A stretch of 64,000 nt of DNA from Ligustrum vulgare (GCA_963555705.1 OY743168.1:92606925-92670924), one strand, 5' to 3'. Shown: positions 10,988 through 24,309, counted from the stretch's first letter. A program made the numbers and translations. Notes: generated by a model not told the origin, from the sequence alone.

Positions 10988-12497
10988 TCATGACAAATAT
11001 TACTTGAGGAATTTTTTTGAAGAATTTTCCACATTTGGGCTCCTGATTTTGAATATGGGTTTCCAAAGATTTTTTTTTTTCGTAAATGATATTATGTGCA
11101 CATACCAATTGCTTATTTTTCTTTGTCTAATTAATTTTTGTTGATTTTCGCCATTCATGATGAGGATTTTTGTTTTCTTTTTTTCCTGGCTTTCACGTTA
11201 TCTCGAACAAAGCATGATTTTTCTTCAATTTTTCTTGGGTTTATTTCACTTCATTTATAGATGTTATTTCATTGTATTTTATAAGAAATTTCAACTGGTA
11301 TTAATTCCGATGATAATTGTTGTGCATGAACATATATATTTGGGGAAAAATATACTTTACTATCTTTTCTTGTTTATGTTTTCATTTTAATTTTGTCTTT
11401 CTATGCAGGTTATTTGTCTGTTCTTTGAAATCTTAGCAAGTGTATTTATCCCATATTAGTCTCTACTCGTGTTAGCATAGAGAAAAGAACACATGAAAAT
11501 TTGGTTAAGGAATTAAGAAATTATACAAAAATTCTGTTTAAAGCTCTTTCGTGCTCCTTCGACATTGTTCATCTCTTAAATAATTAGCTTATTTCGTTAC
11601 TATATGTTACTTATTTTTACAAGATTATCTTACATTTGTTGGTTGTGTGAAAGTTCGATGTTGATAGAGAAGAAAATGAACATATAGATAATTCTGCAGT
11701 CATGTGATTTCTTACACAAATATTTGTATTCTAGGCATTTCTTGTACTATTCTCAATTTATAACCCAATATTTAAGCATGTGGCATAGAAAAATTCATGA
11801 GCACTTTGAAAGATACAAGGATACAAGTAATATGTTGCTATACTTTCCTGAATGCTGTTCTTTTGTTTTTCACTATGCTATGACAAACTTTTCGTTATTT
11901 GGCAACTATTAAACTTACATTTTCATAAGCTCGCCTCAAACATTCTTGTGTTCAGGTCTTATTGTACCAAATGTCCATATGGAAAAGACAGAAATATGGA
12001 GAAAGTAAAAGCTTTTAATAACAACTAATATTTACCAAGAGCAATGAACGAAAGTTGTTTTCCGCAATATCTATTTCGATAAGTATTCGTAAAGTATTAA
12101 TATTTTTATATAATCAAAATAAATAAAAAATGCATAAAATAATAATATTCTATTACAATAACTACTAAAATTTAAAAAACAATACCCCTATTTGGTAGGA
12201 AATAAAATCATATTTTTAGTAGATTTTGATAAAAGTTGATAGAATGTTTGATTGAAGGACATACGAAATGTGTAGTTAAAATTAATAGTTAACTTTGAGT
12301 TATACTTTTATTTACAAAATCAAGAAGTTAAAATAATAATTAAGAAAAATCTTCAATTATTATCGTGATATAACAATCGGATAACGTGGGAGATCAATAA
12401 ATTATATCGAAAATCTTATATCATATAATATTTACACAGTTATTAAAATTAAGAAGAATTCAAAATATTAGCATCCATTAGATAACTTTGTCTATGA
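10988..12497. other. AT-rich intergenic stretch
   Basis: No gene supported. Short plus-strand frames at 11157-11390 and 11724-11912 translate to hydrophobic or unremarkable peptides with no domain. Confidence 0.4.
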
Positions 12498-12845
12498 ATT
12501 TATTTACAGATAACACATCTTTCACTCGCTTTTTAACTGTACTCAATTTTTGAAATCATTTTTCAACCACGTATTTTATCTAAAAAAACAAAAATATTTT
12601 TGTTTATAAACAAAAATAAAGTCTTTGAATGGAGGTTTTAAATTATTAAATAGTTAATAATAATATATATAAATTTATTTATAGAAAACACATCTTTCAC
12701 TCTCTTTTTAACAATACACATTTTTTAAACCATTTTTCAACAATGTATTTTATTTCGAAAACAACAATATTTTTATTTATAAATAAAAACAAAGCACTTG
12801 AACGGATGTTTTAATTTATTAAATAGTTAATAATAATATATATTT
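12498..12845. repeat. Direct tandem duplication, period about 173 bp
   Basis: Two consecutive copies start with AATTTATTTACAGATAACACA (12498) and AAATTTATTTATAGAAAACACA (12670). Both run through CATCTTTCACTC, TTTTTAAC, CATTTTTCAAC and TTAAATAGTTAATAATAATA. Similar motifs recur at 33360-35100, suggesting a dispersed AT-rich family. Confidence 0.75.
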
Positions 12846-13734
12846 TAGAAAAATATGATTTATTATTTAAAGGATAATAAATATTATCTACACGGATTTT
12901 TATTTTATTTTATTTTTATTTTAGTTATTTTTTCCCAAAATTGTAATTGCATTTTGGGGAGAAAATGACATTTAATGATTCTCTCTCATCACTTCTACTT
13001 TTATATCTATATATATAAAAACAAAGTAGGAGTTACCAAAAATACACACACTTTCTCGCAGAAAATTAATCGCTAAATTTGGAAAGTTTTTGCAACAGAG
13101 AGAGAGAAATATTCATTAAAGTGCAACGGGAATTGGAACTATTTAAAATATAAAGATTGAACAATCCAAACTTCAAAGTGTAATAATTGCAAATTTGAAT
13201 TATATTTTTGTTGTAGTTAAATTTTATTTTTTTTTAGAAAAAAAGCAAAGTATAGGATGTTTTCGAGGTAAAAATTAGTGGTTGAAAAATTGAAAGGAAA
13301 ATGTAGCGACCAAGAATTTTTACGCAATTTAATAATTATTTCAAAGTTTCGAAAATCGTGCCGCTGCGATCTCACTCATTTTTAAGTTAACGTCACGACG
13401 CGTTCGTCTAGCCAAGTCGAGAAATATCGAGTCAATTCGATTTTAATTAAATTCCGAAATTCTAAAATTCTATTATTTTAATTAATTATTTAAATTATTA
13501 TTTTCAAAATCATTTTAAATTTCCAAGTTCATCGATCTCATTTTATCAGTTTCATTCTTCCGACCCAGTTGATTTCGGTGCGAATTTTCCTCGAACTACG
13601 TGCAATACTTGTCTAGGTTTTCACACCACCAACCTCCATCCATCACATCAATCCCATACCCTATCTATACTCATACTCTACATCACCAACTCACTTCATA
13701 ATTCATCCTCAACACCATTTCCCAACCCCTCTTT

Positions 13735-14501
13735 ATGCATCACCTCACCACTCAACCACTCATCCCAGCCTCTCCTCTCAGCAAACCAAACCACGACTTC
13801 CATCATCTCCAGCACCTCCATTCAGCAGCAACTCATCACACCATCACGCCACTCACCACCATCATCATCACCAATCCACGGCCACGGCCAACCACCTCCA
13901 CTACCATAGCCAGAATCAAACTCACCTCAATAACAAACCACCATTCAGTCATCGCCTACACCGCCATCAACACACACAGCACCAGTCCGCAACCTTCCAG
14001 CCACCATTGTCAAACAACCATCACCACCTCCATCTCCATCCCAGCCACTGCAGCTGCCAAACCCAACCACCTGCACAACCCCTTCAACCTAGTCAGTCAA
14101 CCTACCTGCAACTACCGCCACCATCATCATCATCATCATCACCTGCCACCTCAATCACCACTGCCCAAGCACAACCCACTGGCACCACCATCATCACCAC
14201 CGCACAACAGCCCAGTCGCAATCCCCTCCAGTCCCAAACCAACCCCAAATCAAACCCAAAAATCAAACCCAAAACCCCAAACACAACTTACCCAAGCTAC
14301 TCACCTTCGACCGCCAATGCTTCGATCGGAGATTCACCAAAAATCTGCACTCCCAAATCGCGAACTCAGCCTCGGTGTCGCACCCAATCAGCCCCAGAAC
14401 CTAGCCTATTTGCACCCTCACCGCTTGCCGCTCACTGTGCCGGCGTTGTGCCAGCCGTTGCGCCAGAAAGGGCGCCGGTAGTGCGCCACCGGGAGAGGTG
14501 A
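13735..14501 (+). other. CA/CAC-rich low-complexity block with overlapping ORFs
   Basis: Strongly strand-biased sequence (very few G on the plus strand) keeps two plus frames open: 248 codons from 13735 and 164 codons from 14007. The products are rich in His, Pro, Thr, Ser and Asn and contain a (CAT)n-encoded His run near 14115-14145. It lies inside the TG..CA element. Composition explains the open frames; no protein domain is visible. Confidence 0.7.
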
Positions 14502-14518
14502 GTCCTCTCCCTCTCACC

Positions 14519-14540
14519 CGTCTCTCTCTCTCTCTCTCTC
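14519..14540. repeat. (TC)n microsatellite
   Basis: Uninterrupted TC dinucleotide run inside the TG..CA element, directly after the CA-rich block. Confidence 0.9.
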
Positions 14541-14599
14541 AAAAAGGGAATGAAGGAGAGAAGTATATGATTTTGATTTTTGGAAAATTGCAGCCTAGT

Positions 14600-15125
14600 C
14601 CCCCTCCTTTTTAAAAGTGTTTAATTCAGCCTTGATGTTTTAAAATGTTTTAAAACAGCCCCCTTCGTTTTTAAGTTCAGCCCATATTTTTTTAAAGTTA
14701 TTCAATTCAGTCCTTATAGTTTTAAAACTTATAATTTCAGTCCTTAAGTCTTTAAATGATTTTATTCAGCCTTCATTTTTAAAATCGATTATTTCGATCC
14801 CCACAATTTAATATTCATTTTGAGTTGCAACCCAACTTTTGAAAATTTAAACTTTAGTCCCTCAACTTTCAAATTACTCATTTTAGTCCCTCAACTTTAA
14901 AAGTATTCATTTTAGTCCTTCAACTTTCAAATTACTCATTTTAGTCCCTCAACTTTCAAAGTATCCATTTTAGTCCTTCAACTTTCAAATTACTCATTTT
15001 AGTCCATCAACTTTCAAAGTATTCGTTTTAGTCCTTCAACTTTCAACTTACTCATTTTAGTCTCTCAACTTTCAAAGTATTCGTTTTAGTCCCCGAACTT
15101 TCAAAATCAGTAATTTCAATCCCTA
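14600..15125. repeat. Short tandem repeats of a TTTAGTCCCTCAACTTT motif
   Basis: Many copies of (A/T)TTTTAGTCC(C/T)TCAACTTTCAAA, spaced about 31-33 bp and alternating in a higher-order unit of about 62 bp (AAATTACTCAT versus AAGTATTCAT/CGT), especially 14860-15110. Degenerate CAGTCCTTA and CAGCCTT versions precede it. Confidence 0.85.
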
Positions 15126-17145
15126 AATTTTAAGTAATCATTTTTAAACTATAAATTTCAAAAGACTAATTTTACTTAATCTTCTAATTGGCTAGACGAA
15201 GCGTACGGAGAATTAAAGAATTGAAGTTGTTTCCCGCTCAACTTTGCACTCGTCAAGTTTAAGGTAGACTCGCCCCTATTAATTGATTTAAATTATGATT
15301 GCATGTGAATGTGTATGTTATGTGACTTATGTGAAAGTCAATTTTATTAAAAGAGACGAGAATGTATTTCTTCGAAAATAATTATGCTGTTATGCTTGTC
15401 ATAACTTACTTGCTTAAATGCATGAGAAAGAAAGAAGAGAATATCTTGCAAGATAAATGATGATGTTATGCATAACATACGTGCCTTAAGTGCACGAAAC
15501 GAGACTACCCACACCCGATTATTTTAAAGAGCCTATGATTTTTCAAAGAGAATTCTCGTGTTTTAATGCACAAGAAGAGACTACCCACACCCTATGTTTC
15601 TAAAGAGCCTACATTTATGTGTTCAATTATATTGTAGATTAATTAATGGGCTATGAGTCTACTGATTATTTCTATGAAATGCTCATGTTTATTTTAACAA
15701 CATTTGCAGATTTCGGAGAGGGTGGCAAGTGATGGATGATTGTAGTAATAGACGTTAAATTGTTGAAAACCTTATTTTAATGATTTCCGTATTTTCAAAC
15801 ATTGGATAATTTTGAGAATTTCAGTTATTTGAGAAATTATGACATTGTCAATTGCTTTACAATATTAATGGCTCGATTTATTATTTCGAATTGTTTCATA
15901 AATATTTTCAATTTTATCGACCATTATAGTTTATTTAATGTTGTCAAAAAATGAATTTTAGTCATTTCTTCCGCTAAATATTATTTTAAAATTTAAACCA
16001 GAAGATGACGTGGTGAACTGGGTATTTAAAACTCGGGGCGCTACAGAAAATATGTGTGATTAAAGTGTAGTTTAAAAATGTGTTGTTTAAAAATATTTTA
16101 TCAAACAAAGATACTTCGTTCCAATTAAAAAAAGGACTATTTGAAATTATTTTTTTATTTTTCTTGAAAAAAAAAAACAACTGTGTTTCTAATTGTTAAA
16201 CAGAGATGCTTCTTCTTTTTTGTGTGAAAAAAATGTGGAAAATTTACATCAAAAGCATCATAAATCTAATTTAAAAAATATATAGATAATTTTCGATTGT
16301 TATAAAAAAATATTCAAAATCCGTAATTTAGAAATTTTGTTAAATTTATTAAAAAAATATTATTCAAAAATATTCTGCTTAATCAAAGTGTAACTAATAT
16401 GGTAAAGTAATATTAAATTATTTCTAGAAATATATAAAAATATATCTATATATAAAAAACAAAGTAGCTATCACAAAAAATATACACATTTTCCCGCCGA
16501 AAATTACTTATTAAATTTGGAAAGTTTTTGCAAAAAAGAAAAAAAAGACTCATTAAAGTGCAATGGGAATAGTAACTATTTAAAATGTAATGATTGAACA
16601 ATACAAACTCCAAAGTGTAATAATTTCAAATTTGAATTCCACTTTTGTTGTACTTGAATTTTTTTAAAAAAAAAAAAGAAAAGAAAAGAAAGTGATGTTT
16701 TTGAAGTAAAAATTAATGGTTGAAAAATTGAGAGAAAAATATGTATGATTAAAAAGTAGTTTAAAAATCTGTTGTTTAAAAACATTTTACCGAATAGAGA
16801 TGCTTCGTTTCAATTAAAAGAAATGGACTATTTGAAATTATTTTTTTATTTTTCTTGAAAAAATAAATGTTTTTAATTGTTAAACAGAGATACTTCATTC
16901 TTTTTTTTTTTTTTTTTGGGTGAAAATTTTACATCAAAAGCACCATAAATCTAATTTAAAAAATAAATAGATAATTTTCGATTATTATAAAAAAGTATTC
17001 AAAAATTCGTAATTCAGAATTTTTGTTAAATTTATTAAAAAAAGATTATTAAAAAATGTTCTGCTTAATCAAAATGTAACTAATTTGGTAAAGCAATATT
17101 AAATTATTTTTAAAAATATATAAAATTATATTATAAAATATGTTG

Positions 17146-17462
17146 AAAAACATTTAAATAATCCAAAAATATTTTGGTTTAAAGAAAGAAAAATATTTTA
17201 GATTAACGAACTTAATAACATTCCTTATATTGTATATTTTATAAGTTTTCCAATTAGATTATATAGAAGAAAAAAAAACTAAATGACTAATCCAGAAATT
17301 TTCTTCTAAATTAAATAATCTCATACTTGAATATAATTTTCTTTCAAATTGAATAATTTCATACTTGATTGAATATTTTATAGATATATTTTTTGAAATA
17401 CCGTGTTCATTTATATTATTCTTGATTTTTTTTTTTTTTTATTTTTATTATTATTATTATTA

Positions 17463-17506
<44 letters not shown>

Positions 17507-17922
17507 GCAATGACAATGTTTTAATTTGGAAAACACTATTAAAAATTCTATAAAATTATATGAAAGCAATATATTAAAAAATAAACTTCATCAAGAGTTA
17601 AAATATTTGTTTGGAATCAAATTAACTAAACAAATTTTTGTTTTTTGTTTTTTGTTTTTTTTTTGTTTTTTTGCATTGTTATTAAAATTTTACTTTGATT
17701 GAGCATATATGCATTGACAATTAACGAGAAGTTTAATACAAGATAACATGTGAGAGCAAATTATAAACACTTTGTCCATAAAAAGTCACAGAGATCAAAT
17801 GTAAAAATTTATTATATATATTTTATTTTTCTTTAATATCTCATTCATTTTAAATTATATCATTTAAGTTACATAATACTAAGTATTCCGAAAACATAAA
17901 ATCAGTCCGATCCGAAAAAAAG

Positions 17923-17981
<59 letters not shown>

Positions 17982-18002
17982 CTCATGCATCGCATCGGTG
18001 AA
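17146..18002. repeat. AT-rich stretch with (ATT)n and (AT)n microsatellites
   Basis: (ATT)n/(TTA)n at about 17445-17507 and (AT)n at about 17924-17978. Remaining sequence is AT-rich Helitron-family-like DNA without coding signal. Confidence 0.85.
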
Positions 18003-19844
18003 AATATTAGTATATATAAAAGGAGAATAACCGTCATCAAAATACACACATAGTTTCCTGCCAATTATTTTTTCTAAATTTGGAAATTTTTTTTTACTAA
18101 AATTAGTATATTAAATATTTTAGCAATTATTATTTTACATGTGTCATTAATTGCCTTGGCATCTGTGCTATGCTATTAATAACATCAAAATGTTATTTTT
18201 TCTATTTTATTATTATTCTTTTAATAATTATTGTATTATTTTGAAATCGAAAAATATTTAATATGTGTGTCAAATTAAAGATCACGTTGTGAAGTTTAAT
18301 GCAAACTAACAAGTGAGAGAGAATTGTAAATATATTATCCGTAAAATCATATCAAAGATTAAAGGTAAAGTTTTATTTTTATTTTTTATTTTTCCTCAAT
18401 ATCTAATTCATTTCAAATTATATCATTTATTTAAGTCATATAATATTATCTATAATTAGTTAACTAAATTCATTTTAGTCATAGATGATTAATTTATGTT
18501 TTAATTTTTTCTTATCAAATTAAAATAAATAGTAACTATAGAATTTTTAAGGCAAATCCAATTAAATTGGGTTAATTTTACAAATTTAAAATTTCTTCAA
18601 TTCATTCATCGTTTTCACATTATTTTTATTTATTTACTGATTTTGTTTATTTTTCCATTTTTCATTCTAAATTTAAATAACTAAAATATGCAAAAATATA
18701 TTACAAATTTTAACAATTACTTCATATAATTTCTATTAAACAATTGATCGATCAGTAATTTTTATTAAAATAATAATGTAACAATATAAATAAAGAAATT
18801 GTTAGTATGAAGAAAGAATAATCGATTAATGTAACAATATTTATTAAAATTAATGATTATTTTTTTAAAAAAACACTTGAAATTAATAATTAATGCTTAA
18901 AAAATCAAATTATACCAAAAAAGTCTATCATACACCTCTTTTTGGAAAGAATATGATGAAAAACAATATATGAAAAGAAAAGTTGATCTTAAGGGGAACA
19001 TATAAGTTGAGTTTTGCACATGTATTGTATAAGCCTAATTTTGTACTTCAAAATTTTTTTTAAAAAAGAAAATTTCGTTTATTGAACGTTAATTCCAGAA
19101 AGGTGCATGGTTGATATGTTCACGGTACAATCTCTAAAACACTTAATTCATGACCTATTTTTCTGTAAAAAGATAAAACAATTCAAAGGTTTACAATTTT
19201 ATTAAAATATTAAAAAAAATAATTATATGCCGTAAAAAATGGTGAAACTTTATTTCTTAATTTTGTTATCATATATAGACAAAAAGACTCACTATATATA
19301 TTTTATTTATATTTTCATTAATAATTTTTTTGTTGACATATAATTAAATATGCATTTAATTATGTTCAATTTAATGTATTGCATTTAAAAATAAAAAATT
19401 ATTAATCGTGCACTACAAATCTTGTGGTTGATTTTCAATTTCGTGCATCGTTAATATTGCTTAATTTGTTAAATTTATTTATATATAAGACCGCATATAT
19501 TTAATTTGTTACAATTACTTTATTTTATGTAAATTATAATATATTTGAAAATTTTCGTTATTTAATTTGAATTTTATCAATTGTTAAAATATGGTTTGTC
19601 TATATCAACTTTCGTGTATCACACGGGTGTGAGTAACTACAAACTGTACAAACAATGTATTATTTAAAGAGATTTTTCAAAATTGATGAGAATTGTAATT
19701 TATTTCTATTTTGAACATTCGTTGACAGTTTATATCATTAATCAAAATAAATTATGTTTTCAATTTTTTTCCTACTTTGTAATGATATATACAGTAAAAT
19801 CATTTCATATTTTTCTTACATGTAATGCACGGGTGTGATACTAG
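18003..19844 (+). mobile_element. Helitron (non-autonomous), 3' end well defined
   Basis: The 3' end TGCACGGGTGTGATACTAG (CTAG at 19841-19844, followed by T) matches the plant Helitron terminus. The 5' boundary is uncertain: the TATATATAAAAGGAG sequence near 18010 resembles the 5' ends at 13006 and 16445, and either of those could be the real partner. A second hairpin, CGTGTATCACACGGGTGTGAG at 19613-19633, suggests an inner, older Helitron. No Rep/helicase ORF. Confidence 0.6.
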
Positions 19845-20378
19845 TATGTATAAATATAGATAGATATAGATGTGTAGATGTGGAATAGTTGGTTTCAAAC
19901 TTACTAATTTTGCTGTTTGTTTGAGCTCTGTAAAGTTGCATTTTTTTTTTTTAACATTATTTACTTACATACTTGCAAATTAGCCATCTGGCTTAAAACT
20001 GGTGACAGAATACTTATTTAAGATTATTTACTGTGCGTGATAGTCTTGATATCGTGAATATGTTGGTGGATTATTTTGATCGATTTTGTTTAATCTAAAA
20101 ATTGTAATTTGTGGTTTTGGGAAGGAAGGTTTTTCCTCTATCTTGTGGCCTATTGGACATACCAACATTAATGGAAAAATATCTAATCACGTTAGATGGG
20201 GCTGCAAGTTATAATGGTCTATGGAGTATTCCTTGAGAAAAAGGCGTATATTCTCGGGAAATAATGTATCTCTCAAAGAGTAGAGTACAATAATCAGTTC
20301 AGTACTTGAAGTATTTACATGGGCACTCTTATGAGTTGGCACATTTTTGAGTCGTTTACTTCTTGATTGTTACATCAC
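19845..20378. other. Stretch left of the copia insertion, no complete gene
   Basis: Probably degenerate remains of the tryptophan synthase alpha pseudogene's introns or upstream sequence. I could align only the last codons (next entry). Confidence 0.4.
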
Positions 20379-20396
20379 GTGATGCTTACAACACCC
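20379..20396 (+). pseudogene. Tryptophan synthase alpha pseudogene, part left of the copia insertion
   Basis: The last codons read V-M-L-T-T-P and stop exactly at the copia 3' LTR. Removing the retrotransposon and one target duplication joins this in frame to T-T-P-V-R-R-M-K-A at 32234, reproducing the conserved L-T-T-P-T-T-P motif of the enzyme. The piece is very short; identification rests on the join. Confidence 0.55.
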
Positions 20397-21012
20397 TTTT
20401 GAAAATATAGTGTAAGAGAATGAAGAAAATGATAAAAACAACAAGAATTGATGAAGGAAATATAAGGCTCAAATACGTAAAACACATTGTCCTCAAACTA
20501 TATTTGCGCCCACCAGGATCAAGTTTGCTTTTGGGATTATTGCAAATAGGTTTGTAGGATTAATCAAGTCTTCCCTTCAAGTTCAAACAAAACAAAATAA
20601 GAACTTGAAATAAACAAGAACACTAAAATTGGGAATGAAGAAATGGATATTTTTTTGGATATCAATCTTTGATGTAAGAATGTTTTTCAAGTGTCTTGGA
20701 ATGAAATAAGATCACTTATTTATAGATATCCAAACACCAATCACGAATTGGTGTCATCTTTCCATGAAAATGTGGAATGTTTCTCCAAAAGGTGTCAAAT
20801 TCAAACAATTAACGGTCAAAATTTTATACCGTGCGACCGCGCGGTTAAATCATCGCGCGGCCGCGCTGTTCTGCAATAAATTACACGTCAAAAATCGACG
20901 TGTGGCCGCACGATTTTTGTACCGAGCGGTTATATATTTGATGCCACCTTTGATTTTTTTCATTTCCGTTTCTTTTCAAAATCATTCCTTTATTTATCAT
21001 TAATCATTTTGA

Positions 21013-21045
<33 letters not shown>
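20397..21045 (-). repeat. 3' LTR of copia 1 (main part)
   Basis: Closely similar to 31574-32228 along its whole length. It ends at the (AC)n(AT)n tract where the Helitron 3' end (CTAG, 21046-21049) begins. The missing LTR tip TGTTGGATA is found across the Helitron at 27060-27068. Confidence 0.92.
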
Positions 21046-22012
21046 CTAGTAGACATACACGTGCACAGCACGTGACGTCTAATATTTGTGTTGATTCTCG
21101 TGGTATTGTGTTTTGAAAACCTGTCATTTTCACATAATCAATTTATGTAATGTTAAGGATTTTGAGGCAAGTAAAAGGGAATGAAACGCATTGTATTTAA
21201 TTAAATTCTTGTGGCCTCATATATTGTCATAAGCAATATAGAATTGATAGTCTCAAAGAATATTATGAAATAGAAAGAGCAATTCTCAATCCAATGTTTC
21301 CTATGGCTACACCAAGATGTGCAGGCAGTGAAATGACTAAAATCAGTGAACATGGCTTCAATACCTTTAATCACAGAAATTTTAGCTATTGGTTAAAAAC
21401 TTGAGGCTTCTCATTTCTTTGATATAACTATAACTATTAAAAGGAAGACCAAATTTTATCCAAGTACATTGAGTAAATTGTTTTTCAGCGTGATAAACCA
21501 AAAATTTCATTTTTTTTCTTTTATTCCAAGTAGAGAAACACCAGGTCACAGATTTTACATACATGTTATGGAAAGGACACCTCTAAGTGAAATCCATCCA
21601 TATTTTCCAATTTCGCTGAACAATTGAATGATATTATGCGGAGAAACAAAAAATAAATTAAGAAAATATATATTGGGATTCCAAAATATTGTATTACACA
21701 GCCCAATGGAAAAACTGATATCAATATTGTAATAACGACTGGTGAGCTCTTCTTTGTCACACATCCACAAATGGTCAAATGATATTTAAATTCCTGATAG
21801 AAGTAATAAATTTCACCTGCCTACGATCATTTGTTCGAGATTTTCACTTCAAGTTAGCATATATTTGTTGACAACTCAAATTTGTAACGCTTATCGAAGA
21901 CACATTTCTACTTAAATGCCTCAAGTCTTCCAGTTGTAACTCGTATCCACTCCAATATCAACACATTGAAGTAAATCGAATACAACTTTGAATAATTAGA
22001 AAATCTATTTAC

Positions 22013-22078
22013 CTGATCATCCTTCAGGAAAAGGTTGATCTTGGTTCCCCTGCCAAGTTGCTTTCCTTGGCAACCCTT
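22013..22078 (-). pseudogene. Captured exon fragment resembling HSP90
   Basis: Minus-strand reading G-R-G-T-K-I-N-L-F-L-K-D-D-Q is followed exactly by a GTAAAT donor (CAG end at 22013). The GRGTKI..LKxDQ pattern is that of the HSP90 N-terminal/middle boundary. Only about 14 residues match, so the assignment is tentative. Lies inside the Helitron. Confidence 0.45.
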
Positions 22079-22388
22079 ATAACAGTGCATAAGCCTCTAG
22101 CTTGAGATTCCCATATGTATTACTCATCATTAAATTTGCAATTGCTGGGTTTAATAGAAACAAACACCTGTTCTCGAAATTTTTTGTGAAAACTGATTAT
22201 TTCATCTAATATCCACAGGGACAACAAAAGAGTATTTTTATGGTCTGAAGAAATGCTTTCCAAAATATTTTCATCGTTGGTAGGACCTATACGTCAATAT
22301 ACCATGTAACTAATATCTTTACTTAGACCTATCTTATGAACAGGTTCATCTAATGTCTATAACATTCTTATGTTTCAGAAGTTATTAC

Positions 22389-22486
22389 CTTGTGTTGATG
22401 ATGCGGGTGATCACTTTGCTTGATCACTTGGACAACTACTCTTTCGTTAGGAAATGGTAAAAGTTTGTCCCAGTAACTAATATTGC
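22389..22486 (-). pseudogene. Captured exon-like segment, source gene unknown
   Basis: Open 98-nt segment bounded by a good acceptor (TTTGTCACAG) and donor (CACAAG then GTAATAAC). It encodes NISYWDKLLPFPNERVVVQV plus a His-rich end. Balanced amino-acid composition unlike the flanking AT-rich DNA suggests a real exon. I do not recognise the family. Confidence 0.45.
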
Positions 22487-24309
22487 CTGTGACAAAGGAG
22501 ATTGTAACTGTGCAAATGGAAGCTCCGAATACTACTCTACAAAACAAGCTTTAAGATCAAAAGAAATAATGCCTGGAGAATACAATTTTATGTGCATTCA
22601 GGTTATATTTCAGTTTACCAAAGACCATTGAACCGTCTAAATGAAAGGTTTTCAAATGTAGTCTTTAACCTTAACGTAGATCATTGAGGGCTCATAGTTG
22701 AAGCGAACTATCTATGCAGCAACAATAAAACATTATTGTGCAATACTTACATGCTATTAGCCCATTAGTATATACTATTTGAATGAGATACATATATTGC
22801 TCAAAATAAATATTTGGTTTTGGAATGTAGCTTTGTCTTTTGTTTTAATGGGAGTTATAGTTGCATTTGTGTCTCATATATTTTTATTTTCTCCATAATC
22901 AATTTATACACAAACAATGACATCAGGATTTCACCTTCTAAATCTCTCTAAACATATCGTTAAATGCCCACAAAAAGGTATAGGATAGTCTATTAGCAAG
23001 ACATAGAACGAACTATTGAAGACCTCCACATTCACAATATAGATAACAACAAGGGAATACTGAAAAAGTAGAATAATTCTATAGAAATTGAGTTGAAGGT
23101 CCTAATAAATCGATGTATACCTGCAGAAGCCGGACTTCAAATGTGACCATATTAGCAGGGCCACGAGCCTATTAGTAGAAGCATCAATCGCTTGTTTATG
23201 ATAATATCTTTCGCCTTTTCCACATTCACATCCGTCATGTACCTTCATAAAAAATATCAAAGGCATCAATCATCTAATGTTATAAATCAGATATAAATTT
23301 TATTCCATAATTATAATATAATCAAAACAAACCCTAAAGCTGAAGTTTACTTGAAGGAGTAGCTTAGTAGGTATGGCTGAAAGCAATTGTTTACGAGTGT
23401 ATATATATAATTTTAGGAGTTTCCTGCAATTTTTTTTTTTTAACAATGACCAGTCCCCAAAGTTTGACCCCTTTGCTTTCTATTCCTAACCTTGTTTCCT
23501 TTGCATTTAAATCAACAACCTTCCATTTTAGGTGCACTTCATCCCCTACTCACAGTTCGCCCCAGCAAAACTGTCAAGATGGTATGGAAATTTACCCTCA
23601 ACTTTAAAAAGTAAAAAAAATAAAAATAAATAATAAATATATAAGAGAAAACCAACTTCTTCACCATCCCCATTCCATGCAGCCTCCAATCTTTTCATCA
23701 GTTATTTTTATGGTAGTGGCCTATGCAAGAGAAAGATGAAAAAAGTCAGACTCCACCACCACCAATCAATCTCTTTAATTTTCATGGAGATTTTCATTAA
23801 AATTGGCAGCCATGAATTAAAAAAAAAATTGCACCATTTAAATCCCATGTCGTTGCTAACTGGAGATGACAATAATAGTACATTCTCTCCACAAGTACAA
23901 AAGACAAGAGTGGAGGCTATTGGGCTAGGATTGTAGGGTTGAGGTGGGAAAAGATAGTCTTTTCTAGTTTTCTACTTTTTCTTTGGGTAAAATGAAACAA
24001 TAATACCCCTAAAGAATTTGTTTTCACGTCAACTTATCAAGATGATAACCAGAGGTGAACATGCACCTAAATGAACTATCAATGAGCTAAAGGCCAACAA
24101 AAAAGGTTGGGGATAAAATTGCAAAATGAGTAAAATAATAGGGACCACAGGTGCATTACGCCCTCTTATTTTTTTCTAAATGGATGAGTCATGAGAGGGA
24201 TGAAGTACAAATATTGAAGCATTATAACGAAAAACTACGATCCTTTTTCCAACTCAAAGATAAAGAGTAGAAAACTTCAGTAGAAGAGTAAATTGGTATT
24301 CATACTAAC

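Larger units (their letters stand above)
13302..16045. mobile_element. 2.74-kb TG..CA element, probable solo LTR or non-autonomous LTR element
   Basis: Starts TGTAGCGACC and ends GGGCGCTACA, imperfect inverted termini of the TG..CA type. A perfect 5-bp target duplication GAAAA (13297-13301 and 16046-16050) fits integrase-mediated insertion. Copy B of the host repeat (near 16725-16750) retains the uninterrupted sequence, confirming both boundaries. No gag, pol or second LTR was found. The interior has a CA-rich zone (13620-14500), a (TC)n run and a repeat array at 14840-15120. A very long solo LTR of a Ty3/gypsy element is the simplest reading. Confidence 0.85.
13006..17145 (+). mobile_element. 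Duplicated Helitron-like 5'-end block (two copies)
   Basis: Copy A is 13006-13301 plus 16051-16440 (interrupted by the element at 13302-16045). Copy B is 16445 to about 17145. Both start with TCTATATATA(TA)AAAA and share AAATTTGGAAAGTTTTTGCAA, CATTAAAGTGCAA and GTAGTTTAAAAATSTGTTG blocks in the same order. A TC start followed by ATATATAAA and later CACAC/CCCGC motifs is typical of plant Helitron 5' ends. No coding capacity. The matching 3' end may be at 19841-19844. Confidence 0.65.

Noticed and set aside
13735..14481. 248-codon plus-strand ORF as a gene
   Set aside because: Low-complexity CA-rich translation (His/Pro/Thr/Ser), inside a transposable element, with a second overlapping frame equally open; no domain.
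17365..17553. ORF with a long Tyr run
   Set aside because: Translation of an (ATT)n/(TTA)n microsatellite.
17879..18064. Ile/Tyr-repeat ORF
   Set aside because: Translation of an (AT)n microsatellite.
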